A DNA stretch of 7,303 nucleotides from Actinomycetota bacterium (GCA_005788075.1 SXZC01000126.1:1-7303), one strand, 5' to 3'; numbered from the stretch's first letter, positions 1-5,862 are shown. Made by a program: numbers and translations. The notes: generated by a model not told the origin, from the letters alone.

Positions 1-1595
1 AGCGCCGAGTAGTGCCCCTGCACCACGACGATGCCGAGGAACACCGTGAGCCCGATGACGATGGCCGGCACGCCGAGCATGACGTCCACGAAGAACCCGA
101 TCGCCTCGGCGAGTTTCTTCTGCCAGCCCTCCGGCTTCGTGACGTCCGAGATGAAGAGTGCCGTGAGCACGCCGATGGGCGCGGAGATGACCACCGCGAT
201 GCCCATGAGGATGAGTGTCCCCACAAGGGCATTCGCGATGCCGCCGCCCGCCATCGACGGGTCGGCCGGTGGCACCTCGGTGAAGAATTCCAGCGAGATC
301 GCGGGGATGCCCTTCATGAGCATCTCCACGAAGATGGCCACGAGGGGGACGATGCCGACCAGCAGGCTCGCCCAGATCACCACCTCGGCGATGCGGGAGC
401 GAATCCGGCGCCCCGCCGATACCGCGTGCGGCCCGGTGATGGGATGCGGCTCGCGGTTGGCCGCCGCCAGCGCGAGGTCGGCGGCGCGCGCGGCCGCGGC
501 CTCCGCGGCGGCGTCCTCGTCGGGCTCATCGACCGGACGCCGGCGCCCCAGCAGGCCGCGGCGGCCGGAGTCGGCCTTGGCCTGGCGCTCGCTGCGCCGC
601 ACGATCAACCGCGCGGTGCCATTGATCGCGAACGCCACCACGAAGAGCACGACGGCCAGGGCGGTGAGCGCCGACAGCTGCAACCCGGTGGCCTCGCCGG
701 TCTCGAGCGCGATGACGCTCGCGAGCGTGGCGCCGGGGCCGAGCAGCGACTCGAAGATCACGGCCGAGTTGCCGAGAAGCATGGCGATGGCGATGGTCTC
801 GCCGACCGCGCGGCCGAGGCCGAGCGCCGATGCGCCCACGATTCCCGACCGCGCCCAGGGGAGCATGGAGTGCTTCACCATCTCCCAGCGCGTGGCACCG
901 AGCGCGTAGGCGGCCTCCTGCTGCTCCCGGGGCACCGTGAGCAGCACCTCGCGCGTGATGGCCGTGATGATCGGCAGCACCATGATCGCCAGCACGATGC
1001 TGGCCACGAGGAACGAGCCAGAGGTGACGGGGCCCGCGAAGGGCTGCCACCCGAAGATGTTGATCCAGCCGAGCGTGCTCGCCAGCCAGTTGAGCGCGGG
1101 GGTGATCCATGGCACGAGGACGAACAGGCCCCAGAGGCCGAAGATCACCGACGGCACGGCGGCCAGCAGGTTGATGAAGCCCCCGACGGGCCCGCGCAGC
1201 CTGCGCGGCAGGAAGACGGTGGTGGCGAGGGCGATCAGCACGGCCGCCGGCACCGCGATGATCAGTGCCAGCACCGACGTCATGAGTGTTCCGTAGATGA
1301 ACGGAAGCGCGCCATACACGGCGCTGCCGTTCACGGGGAAGGGCACCCACTCGGTGCCGAACAGGAACCCCAGCACCCCGAAGGTGCTCCAGGCCTCCCC
1401 GGTCTGCTCGATGGTCACCCACAGCAGGTACCCCACGAGCACCACGGATCCCAGGGCGGCCAGTCCCGCGGCGAGGGCGTAGCCGCGGTCGGCCACCACC
1501 CCGCCGCGACCGCGGCGAAGCGATGCCACCTGCCGGGGTCCACCGGGCACGGAAGCGAGCGGTGGTGGCGGTGGTGGAGGCGGTGGTGGTGTCAT
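1..1595 (-). CDS. PstC-PstA fused phosphate ABC transporter permease (C-terminus beyond window)
   Basis: Membrane channel of a phosphate importer, with both permease halves in one polypeptide. I translated the minus strand from ATG 1595 to the window edge and found 531 codons with no stop. Residues about 39-332 are a complete PstC: TM1 near 39-60, extracytoplasmic FGTEWVPFPVNG, and the EAA coupling loop EAAYALGATRWEM (227-239) ending in GRAVGET. Residues about 334-402 are a polar linker with DEPDED and an Ala-rich stretch. From about 403 a PstA begins: one TM, FFTEVPPADPSMAGGGIANALVGT, a second TM, then LGVPAIVIGL. The rest of PstA lies outside. The start follows GAGG only 3 nt upstream, and ten consecutive prolines occupy residues 3-12; a GTG at codon 16 is an alternative. 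It lies 128 bp downstream of a same-strand pstS, so it is probably co-transcribed. Family assignment is firm. The fusion is seen directly, barring a sequencing error that hides a stop. Confidence 0.9.
   Translation of the reverse strand, partial: MTPPPPPPPPPPLASVPGGPRQVASLRRGRGGVVADRGYALAAGLAALGSVVLVGYLLWVTIEQTGEAWSTFGVLGFLFGTEWVPFPVNGSAVYGALPFIYGTLMTSVLALIIAVPAAVLIALATTVFLPRRLRGPVGGFINLLAAVPSVIFGLWGLFVLVPWITPALNWLASTLGWINIFGWQPFAGPVTSGSFLVASIVLAIMVLPIITAITREVLLTVPREQQEAAYALGATRWEMVKHSMLPWARSGIVGASALGLGRAVGETIAIAMLLGNSAVIFESLLGPGATLASVIALETGEATGLQLSALTALAVVLFVVAFAINGTARLIVRRSERQAKADSGRRGLLGRRRPVDEPDEDAAAEAAAARAADLALAAANREPHPITGPHAVSAGRRIRSRIAEVVIWASLLVGIVPLVAIFVEMLMKGIPAISLEFFTEVPPADPSMAGGGIANALVGTLILMGIAVVISAPIGVLTALFISDVTKPEGWQKKLAEAIGFFVDVMLGVPAIVIGLTVFLGIVVVQGHYSA
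390..596 (-). other. Interdomain linker of the PstC-PstA fusion
   Basis: This segment encodes about residues 334-402 of the fused permease. It starts with basic residues after the last PstC helix (RSERQAK, GRRGLLGRRRP), passes through acidic VDEPDED and an Ala-rich run, and ends in basic GRRIRSRI just before the first PstA helix. Both ends are positive, as expected for cytoplasmic loops. This fits the known topology, in which the PstC C-terminus and PstA N-terminus are both cytoplasmic. It contains no stop and no clear internal ribosome-binding site and start pair. Confidence 0.75.
1560..1589 (-). repeat. CCN microsatellite encoding ten prolines
   Basis: Ten consecutive proline codons (mainly CCA and CCG, one CCT) form residues 3-12 of the fused permease. 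On the plus strand this reads as repeated GGT/GGC/GGA triplets. A further short CCA run lies upstream of the start codon, near 1620-1631. Slippage in multiples of three would change the proline count without breaking the frame. Confidence 0.85.
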
Positions 1596-1647
1596 GTACC
1601 TCGTCGGCCGGCTGCGGGCGGGTGGTGGTGGAAGGGCTTCGAAACGC

Positions 1648-1689
1648 TGCGTGGCCCCGCTGCCGGGGATCCGGCCTCGGGGCCACGCA
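1648..1689 (-). other. Two-tier intercistronic hairpin between pstS and the fused permease gene
   Basis: An 11-bp perfect stem pairs 1648-1658 with 1679-1689 (TGCGTGGCCCC with GGGGCCACGCA). Inside it, after small 3-nt bulges on each side, a 5-bp stem pairs 1662-1666 with 1671-1675 (GCCGG with CCGGC) around the tetraloop GGAT. On the minus-strand transcript it begins 35 nt after the pstS stop and ends 52 nt before the permease start. Only a TTT follows it, so it is not a classical U-tract terminator. A transcript-stabilising or partial-termination element, giving more binding protein than permease, is my inference. Confidence 0.7.
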
Positions 1690-1723
1690 TGATGCGGATC
1701 ACGCGATGCTCAGCTGCGCCTGA

Positions 1724-2788
1724 TCAGTTGGGCACCTGCGCGAGCAGGGCACCGGCCTGCTTCAGCACCGGACCCGGAAGCGGGGCGAAGCCCAGGTTCC
1801 CGAGGTCCTTCTGGTACTGGGCGCTCAGGAACTTCTGCGCGATGGTCTTGCCCAGCACGTTGTTCTTGCCGTTCGGGCCGAACAGCAGCCACGTGGTGAT
1901 GGTGATCGGGTACGGCTCGCCGATGCCGGCCTTCCGCTGCTTCGCGGTGGGCGCGGGCGCGGCCGAGAAGTCCTGCAGCAGGTCCGGGCGAATCGCCTTC
2001 TGCGTCTTGCCGGCGTCCGTGATGGTCTTGAGGCTCGGCAGCACGTACGGACCCTTCTTCGGGTGGCCGACCGCCATGACGTTGCCGACCAGGCCGGCGT
2101 TGATGACGTCACCGAGGTCGACGTAGCCGATCGAGTTGGCCGTGCTCTTCACGCAGTTGGCCACGCCCACGTTCTGCGGCGACTTGACCACGGTGCCACC
2201 CGGGGCCCACGGCGGGCTCTGCGAGAAGTTGACCTTGGCCTTGAACGACGGGCTGACCTTGGTGAGGTACCGCGAGAAGGCGAACGACGTGCCGGAGCCG
2301 TCGGAGCGCACGCACACGGTGATGGGCGCGGCCGGCAGCTTCACGCCCTTGTTGTCCTTCTTGAAGGTCGGCGTGTTGCCGAGCGCCGCCCAGTCCTTGA
2401 TGTCACCCGCGAAGATCTGCCCCAGCGTGTCGCCGGTGATCTTGAGCTTGTTGCCGGCGACGCCCGGGATGTTCACCGGCACCGTGACGGCTCCGAGGAG
2501 CGTCGGGATGTAGGTGACCGGACGACCCGCCTGGTCCTTCTGGGCCTGGGTGAGCTCGGCGTCGGATGCCGAGAAGTCGGTGGTCTTGCGGATCCACGAG
2601 TTGATGCCGGCGGTGGAGCCGACCGAGCTGTACGAGCAGCCGCCGTAGGTGGCGCACCAGTACTGATAGGCCTTGGACGGGAAGCTCGCGCCCGCGCCCG
2701 TGGCGTTCTGGGCGACCGCGGTGCCGGCGAAGGCGAGTCCGCCGCCGACGGCGGCGGCAGCGGCCGCGATGCGAAGCGTGCGATTCAC
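1724..2788 (-). CDS. pstS: PstS-type phosphate-binding protein, secreted (non-lipoprotein)
   Basis: Extracytoplasmic phosphate receptor that would deliver phosphate to the downstream fused permease; 354 aa. The GTG start at 2788 is chosen because AGGAG lies 10 nt upstream and a signal peptide follows at once. An in-frame ATG at 2827 would place that AGGAG inside the gene. Signal peptide: NRTLR, a hydrophobic Ala-rich core, then a likely cut after AVA (residue 26) before QN. There is no lipobox cysteine. The mature protein resembles E. coli PstS, with ligand positions visible by motif: GAGASFP (S35, F36), GSTAG (S58), ASDAEL (D76) and VRSDGSGTSFAF (R161, S165, G166, T167). Length is normal for the family. 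Four cysteines (45, 51, 159, 212) could form disulfides. It is the first gene of the minus-strand unit, behind a PHO-box-like site at 2883-2904. It clearly differs in type from the plus-strand PstS. Confidence 0.9.
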   Translation of the reverse strand: MNRTLRIAAAAAAVGGGLAFAGTAVAQNATGAGASFPSKAYQYWCATYGGCSYSSVGSTAGINSWIRKTTDFSASDAELTQAQKDQAGRPVTYIPTLLGAVTVPVNIPGVAGNKLKITGDTLGQIFAGDIKDWAALGNTPTFKKDNKGVKLPAAPITVCVRSDGSGTSFAFSRYLTKVSPSFKAKVNFSQSPPWAPGGTVVKSPQNVGVANCVKSTANSIGYVDLGDVINAGLVGNVMAVGHPKKGPYVLPSLKTITDAGKTQKAIRPDLLQDFSAAPAPTAKQRKAGIGEPYPITITTWLLFGPNGKNNVLGKTIAQKFLSAQYQKDLGNLGFAPLPGPVLKQAGALLAQVPN

Positions 2789-2798
2789 GGTGAGGGTT

Positions 2799-2803
2799 CT
2801 CCT
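2799..2803 (-). promoter_or_regulatory. Ribosome-binding site deciding the GTG start of the minus-strand pstS
   Basis: The minus strand reads AGGAG here, 10 nt before GTG 2788. It lies downstream of the alternative ATG at 2827, which favours the GTG start. Confidence 0.7.
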
Positions 2804-2853
2804 GTGTTCGGGATGACGACGTGTCATGCGTCTGCCGCACTCTCCCGCCTCGA

Positions 2854-2863
2854 TCGTTAACGA
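2854..2863. other. 10-bp palindrome TCGTTAACGA in the divergent spacer
   Basis: A perfect palindrome and one of the few AT-containing stretches between the minus-strand PHO box and the minus-strand pstS. It could overlap the -10 region of that promoter or bind a dimeric protein. No TAnnnT hexamer is found at the expected distance, so the function is unresolved. Confidence 0.3.
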
Positions 2864-2882
2864 CTTGTGTCCCGTTACAGCC

Positions 2883-2904
2883 GCCCTGTGAAAAGGTGGT
2901 GAAC
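2883..2904 (-). promoter_or_regulatory. PHO-box-like direct repeat (2 units) for the minus-strand pstS operon
   Basis: On the minus strand two adjacent 11-nt units read GTTCACCACCT (2904-2894) and TTTCACAGGGC (2893-2883), with the TTCAC cores exactly 11 nt apart. This is the known spacing of actinobacterial PhoP boxes. The site lies 95 nt upstream of the GTG start. The matching -10 element could not be assigned. Confidence 0.7.
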
Positions 2905-2929
2905 CCGCGCGGGCCCGGCGTTCTCGCGG

Positions 2930-2962
2930 CTTCACGGGCTGTTCACGCGAGGGTCACGATGT
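2930..2962 (+). promoter_or_regulatory. PHO-box-like direct repeat (3 units) upstream of the response regulator
   Basis: Three consecutive 11-nt units read CTTCACGGGCT, GTTCACGCGAG and GGTCACGATGT. The (T/G)TCAC cores start at 2931, 2942 and 2953, a strict 11-nt period. The site ends 30 nt before the regulator ATG, which suggests autoregulation by this regulator. Confidence 0.7.
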
Positions 2963-2978
2963 GCGGCGCGGGAGTACC

Positions 2979-2984
2979 TAGGTT
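2979..2984 (+). promoter_or_regulatory. Possible -10 element for a leaderless regulator transcript
   Basis: TAGGTT fits the actinobacterial TAnnnT pattern and lies 8 nt before ATG 2993, so transcription could begin at or next to the start codon. The overlapping TACCTA at 2975-2980 is an alternative. No convincing ribosome-binding site precedes the ATG. Confidence 0.45.
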
Positions 2985-2992
2985 GGCGGCCG

Positions 2993-3763
2993 ATGGCCGA
3001 TACCCACGCCGCCGACTCCCCCGCGCCCGAGCGCCGCACGGTGCTCATCGTCGAGGACGACGAGAACACCGCACGGGCCACCGCCTACCACCTGTCGAAG
3101 GCGGGCTTCGCCACGAGCGTGAGCAAGGATGGCCTCGCGGCGCTCACCGCGCTGAAGGCCTGGCAGCCCGACGCGCTGGTGCTCGACCTGATGCTGCCGC
3201 ACGTGGACGGCCTCACGATCATCGAGGACGTCCGGCGTTGGGCACCGGACCTGCCGATCGTGGTGATGACCGCCCGGCAGGAGGAGCGTGACCGCCTCGA
3301 GGCGCTGCGACGCGGCGCGGACGACCTGCTGCGCAAGCCCTTCTCGGCGAAGGAGCTCATCGCGCGGCTCGAGGCCATCTTCCGCCGGGCCGAGGTGCAC
3401 GGCGGCGAGGAGATGGTGATGACGCGCGACCAGGTGGCCCTCGGCGACCTCGCCATCGATCGCAGCCGCCTCGAGGTGCGCGTGGCGGGCGAGGTGGCAC
3501 CCCTCACGCCGCTCGAGATCAAGCTCCTGTGGATCCTCGTCGAGGAGCAGGGCCGCACCCTGAGCCGCGACGAGATCTTCACGCGGGTGTGGGGCGGGGA
3601 GCGCCAGGACGGCGACCGCTCCGTCGACGTCCTCGTGCGCCGCCTGCGCCGCAAGGTCGACGAGGCCGGCGGGCACTACACCTACGTGCAGACCGAGCAC
3701 AAGCAGGGATACCGCCTCGAGGCGATCCCGAAGGCCTTCCCCGTTGGGCGCCGGCGGCGCTGA
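2993..3763 (+). CDS. OmpR/PhoB-family response regulator (phosphate regulon type)
   Basis: Two-component transcription factor, 256 aa, probably the activator of both flanking transporter units. Receiver domain at about residues 16-130: acidic pocket VEDDEN (E21, D22, D23), phospho-acceptor D65 in LVLDLMLP, T93 in VMTAR, and K115 in RKPF. DNA-binding winged helix at about 147-245: LTPLEIKLLWILVEEQG, recognition helix DRSVDVLVRRLRRKV, and the closing hairpin with GYRL. The tail is basic (GRRRR). One oddity is GADDLLRKPF, where family members normally carry an aromatic switch residue (GADDY); here it is Leu112. The ATG at 2993 is chosen because the receiver fold starts soon after it and a PHO-box-like repeat and possible -10 lie directly upstream. 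The cognate kinase is not in the window. PhoB/PhoP identity is inferred from context: PHO-type boxes on both sides and pst genes in both directions. Confidence 0.9.
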   Translation: MADTHAADSPAPERRTVLIVEDDENTARATAYHLSKAGFATSVSKDGLAALTALKAWQPDALVLDLMLPHVDGLTIIEDVRRWAPDLPIVVMTARQEERDRLEALRRGADDLLRKPFSAKELIARLEAIFRRAEVHGGEEMVMTRDQVALGDLAIDRSRLEVRVAGEVAPLTPLEIKLLWILVEEQGRTLSRDEIFTRVWGGERQDGDRSVDVLVRRLRRKVDEAGGHYTYVQTEHKQGYRLEAIPKAFPVGRRRR

Positions 3764-3782
3764 GCGGCCGCCCTGCGCGCAT

Positions 3783-3804
3783 GTTCACAATTGGTTCACA
3801 GAGG
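3783..3804 (+). promoter_or_regulatory. Upstream PHO-box-like repeat of the plus-strand pstS
   Basis: Two adjacent 11-nt units read GTTCACAATTG (3783-3793) and GTTCACAGAGG (3794-3804). The first seven bases of the units are identical. It is the best PHO-box match in the window. A TAnnnT hexamer, TACGCT, follows at 3811-3816, six nt after the second unit. Confidence 0.75.
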
Positions 3805-3810
3805 GCTGCC

Positions 3811-3816
3811 TACGCT
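3811..3816 (+). promoter_or_regulatory. Possible -10 (TACGCT) of the distal pstS promoter
   Basis: TAnnnT hexamer 6 nt downstream of the PHO-box-like repeat at 3783-3804. Transcription from here would give a 5' leader of roughly 130 nt that runs through the second PHO-box site. Confidence 0.4.
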
Positions 3817-3872
3817 GAAGCCCATGGTCATGGGGATTCGCGGCGTGGAAAGCGCCGGGCCGGGTGCTCTTG

Positions 3873-3894
3873 GTTCACACATGTTTCACACGCG
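3873..3894 (+). promoter_or_regulatory. Proximal PHO-box-like repeat of the plus-strand pstS
   Basis: Two adjacent 11-nt units read GTTCACACATG (3873-3883) and TTTCACACGCG (3884-3894), with TTCAC cores 11 nt apart. It lies exactly 90 bp downstream of the distal box. TAAGTT follows at 3901-3906, again six nt after the second unit, repeating the geometry of the distal site. Confidence 0.75.
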
Positions 3895-3900
3895 CAACCT

Positions 3901-3906
3901 TAAGTT
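3901..3906 (+). promoter_or_regulatory. Possible -10 (TAAGTT) of the proximal pstS promoter
   Basis: TAnnnT hexamer 6 nt after the proximal PHO-box-like repeat. The inferred transcript would have a leader of about 40 nt ending in the AAGGAG ribosome-binding site at 3943-3948. Confidence 0.45.
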
Positions 3907-3956
3907 CGCGGCAACTCCCATCACGGGGACGCGATGAATTCCAAGGAGACCAACAG

Positions 3957-4934
3957 ATGAAGTCACGGCGCATGTACGCCTCTCTCGCTGCACTCGCGGT
4001 GGTCGGCGGCTCCGTCACGCTCGCCGCCTGCGGCAGCAGCAGCTCGAGCTCGGACACCTCCGGCGGCTCCGGTGCCACCGATCTGGCCGGCAAGATCACC
4101 ATCGATGGATCGTCCACCGTCGCACCGCTCACCACGGCTGCTGCGGAGTCCTTCAACGCAAGGAACCCGGACGTGAACATCACGGTGGGCACCTCCGGCA
4201 CGGGCGGCGGCTTCGAGGTGTTCTGCAAGGGCGAGACCGACATCAGCAACGCCTCGCGCGAGATCAAGGACGAAGAGGCCGAGGTCTGCAAGAAGGCAGG
4301 CATCGACTACGTGCCGGTGCGCGTGGCATCCGACGGCATCACGCTCGTCACCAAGGCCGGCGTGGATGTCGGCAAGGTCTGCCTCACCTTCCCCGAGCTC
4401 GAGAAGATCTGGGCGCCGGGCTCGAAGGTGAACAACTGGAGCCAGGTCGGGTCGGGCTTCAAGGACCTGCCCCTCGCGCTCGCGGGCGCCGGCTCGGAGT
4501 CGGGCACCTACGACTTCTTCAACGAGACGATCCTCGGCGAGGACGCCAAGGGCGAGGTCATCCAGTCGCGCCAGGACTACTCGGCCTCCGAGGACGACAA
4601 CGTCACGGTGCGCGCGGTGACCGACGCCGAGGCCGGCCTGGGCTACTTCGGGTTCTCGTACTACGAGGCCAACACCGACACCATGCAGGCGTTCGCCGTG
4701 GACGGCGGCAAGGGCTGCGTGGAGCCCACCACCGACAGCATCACCAAGGGCGACTACCCGATCTCGCGCCCGCTGTACGTGTACGTGTCGAAGAAGGCGC
4801 TGGCGCGTCCCGAGGTGAAGGCATTCGTGGCCGACTACGTCGACAACGCGACGCAGCTTGCCACCGACGCCAAGTTCGTCCCGGCACCGCAGTCGGCGCT
4901 GGACGAGTCGAAGCAGGCCATCGGGGCCAGCTGA
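3957..4934 (+). CDS. pstS: PstS-family phosphate-binding lipoprotein (SphX-like type)
   Basis: Lipid-anchored phosphate receptor for the pstCAB genes that follow; 325 aa. The ATG at 3957 is preceded by AAGGAG with 8-nt spacing. The frame is open further upstream, but earlier starts would lie inside the promoter region. Signal peptide: MKSRR, a hydrophobic core, then lipobox LAAC with C25 as the lipidation site. A Ser/Gly-rich tether (about 26-40) follows. Ligand-site motifs are DGSSTVAPL (50-58), GTSGTGGGF (78-86), DISNASR (95-101) and GSESGTYDFF (179-188). The segment before SGT lacks the arginine seen in E. coli PstS and instead resembles the GPGTDSGT pattern of another branch of the family. 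This marks it as a different subtype from the minus-strand PstS. Two PHO-box-like sites precede it. Phosphate specificity rests on family and context; it was not tested. Confidence 0.92.
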   Translation: MKSRRMYASLAALAVVGGSVTLAACGSSSSSSDTSGGSGATDLAGKITIDGSSTVAPLTTAAAESFNARNPDVNITVGTSGTGGGFEVFCKGETDISNASREIKDEEAEVCKKAGIDYVPVRVASDGITLVTKAGVDVGKVCLTFPELEKIWAPGSKVNNWSQVGSGFKDLPLALAGAGSESGTYDFFNETILGEDAKGEVIQSRQDYSASEDDNVTVRAVTDAEAGLGYFGFSYYEANTDTMQAFAVDGGKGCVEPTTDSITKGDYPISRPLYVYVSKKALARPEVKAFVADYVDNATQLATDAKFVPAPQSALDESKQAIGAS

Positions 4935-4947
4935 CCTGAGCAGTGAC

Positions 4948-5862
4948 GTGACACCCGTCGGCGGCCCGTCGGGGCGCAGGAAGCGCCTCGGCGGGTCGGT
5001 CGGCGAGCGGGCCATGCTGCTGGCCCTCGCCGCGGCGGCGATCATCTCGATCCTCGTCACCGTCGGCATCGTGGTGGTGCTCGTGGGCGAGGGCGCCACC
5101 TTCTTCACCGAGGTGCCGCTCAAGGAGTTCTTCACCGGCACCGAGTGGTTCCCCGTCGAGGGCAAGTACGGGGTGCTGCCGCTCCTCAATGCCTCCATCG
5201 TGATCGCGCTCATCGCGGCGGTGGTGGCGGTTCCCCTGGGCCTCGGCTCGGCGATCTACCTGAGCGAGTACGCGCCCGAGCGCCTTCGCCGCGTGGTGAA
5301 GCCCGTGCTCGAGGTCCTTGCGGGCATGCCCACCATCGTGCTCGGCTTCTTCGCCCTCGACGCGGTCACCCCGGCGCTGCAGAACATCATCCCCGGGCTC
5401 GGGCTCTACAACGCCCTGGCCGCCGGAATCGTGGTGGGCCTGCTCATCACGCCGCTCATCAGCTCGCTGTCGGAGGACAGCATGCGGGCGGTGCCCAACG
5501 CCATGCGCGAGGGGGCCTTCGGGCTCGGTGCCACGCGCCGCGTGGTATCGCTCAAGGTGGTGGTGCCCGCCGCGCTGTCGGGCATCGTGGCCTCGATCGT
5601 GCTCGCGCTCTCGCGCGCCATCGGCGAGACCATGGCGGTCACCCTCGCTGCCGGCACGGTGCCGAACCTCTCGTGGAACCCGCTCGAGGGTATGCAGACC
5701 ATCACGGCCTACATCGTGCAGGTGTCGAAGGGCGAGGCATCCCGCGGCAGCCTGCAGTACGAGTCGATCTTCGCCGTGGGCCTGCTGCTCTTCGTGGTCA
5801 CCCTCGCCATCAACATCATCGCGGTGCGCATCGTGCGCAAGTACCGGACGGTGTACCAGTGA
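4948..5862 (+). CDS. pstC: Phosphate ABC transporter permease PstC
   Basis: One of two membrane subunits forming the phosphate channel with PstA; about 304 aa from the chosen start. TM1 is at about 23-47, followed by FFTGTEWFPVEGKYGVLPLL, which is typical of PstC. Later come YLSEYAP, LAGMPTIVLGFFAL, and the EAA loop EGAFGLGATRRVVSLKVVVPAAL (188-210) ending in SRAIGET. The C-terminus is basic (VRKYRTVYQ), as expected for a cytoplasmic end. The start is uncertain because no strong ribosome-binding site is visible. GTG 4948 lies 13 nt after the pstS stop, and CTG 4936 is the main alternative. A TTG at 4858 would overlap pstS by 77 nt and looks unlikely. The only later ATG (5014) falls at the beginning of TM1. 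It overlaps pstA by four bases, indicating translational coupling in a pstSCAB operon. Confidence 0.9.
   Translation: MTPVGGPSGRRKRLGGSVGERAMLLALAAAAIISILVTVGIVVVLVGEGATFFTEVPLKEFFTGTEWFPVEGKYGVLPLLNASIVIALIAAVVAVPLGLGSAIYLSEYAPERLRRVVKPVLEVLAGMPTIVLGFFALDAVTPALQNIIPGLGLYNALAAGIVVGLLITPLISSLSEDSMRAVPNAMREGAFGLGATRRVVSLKVVVPAALSGIVASIVLALSRAIGETMAVTLAAGTVPNLSWNPLEGMQTITAYIVQVSKGEASRGSLQYESIFAVGLLLFVVTLAINIIAVRIVRKYRTVYQ

Noticed and set aside
1331..1336. Isolated GTTCAC-like core inside the fused permease gene
   Set aside because: It is a single core without an 11-nt partner and lies within conserved coding sequence (PFPVNGS).
1561..1631. Plus-strand GG-rich runs as a regulatory G-quadruplex
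   Set aside because: The runs are only two Gs long and are fully explained by proline codons on the other strand.
526..1686. Minus-strand 386-codon open frame in the permease region
   Set aside because: It is an out-of-frame shadow of the fused permease, rich in Arg, Gly, Ala and His with no membrane segments. The adjacent frame gives the PstC sequence.
12..2126. Very long plus-strand open frame (704 codons) opposite the fused permease and pstS
   Set aside because: Its translation is dominated by H, R, G, D and E, typical of antisense frames in GC-rich DNA. The opposite strand encodes clear PstCA and PstS proteins over the same span.
3764..3771. GCGGCCGC palindrome after the regulator stop as a terminator
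   Set aside because: It is too short, has no loop and no T-tract. Read-through from the regulator into pstS remains possible.
3824..3937. Small open frame of 37 codons in the leader of the plus-strand pstS
   Set aside because: It has no ribosome-binding site and runs through the proximal PHO-box-like repeat, so its sequence is explained by the regulatory site.
3963..5213. Minus-strand 416-codon open frame opposite plus-strand pstS and pstC
   Set aside because: Low-complexity antisense shadow with no recognisable domain. The plus strand here encodes PstS and PstC.
5145..5858. Upstream extension of the pstA frame into pstC
   Set aside because: The frame is open for about 240 codons before GTG 5859 but is Arg/Gly/His-rich nonsense overlapping pstC. 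The GTGA overlap is the natural start.
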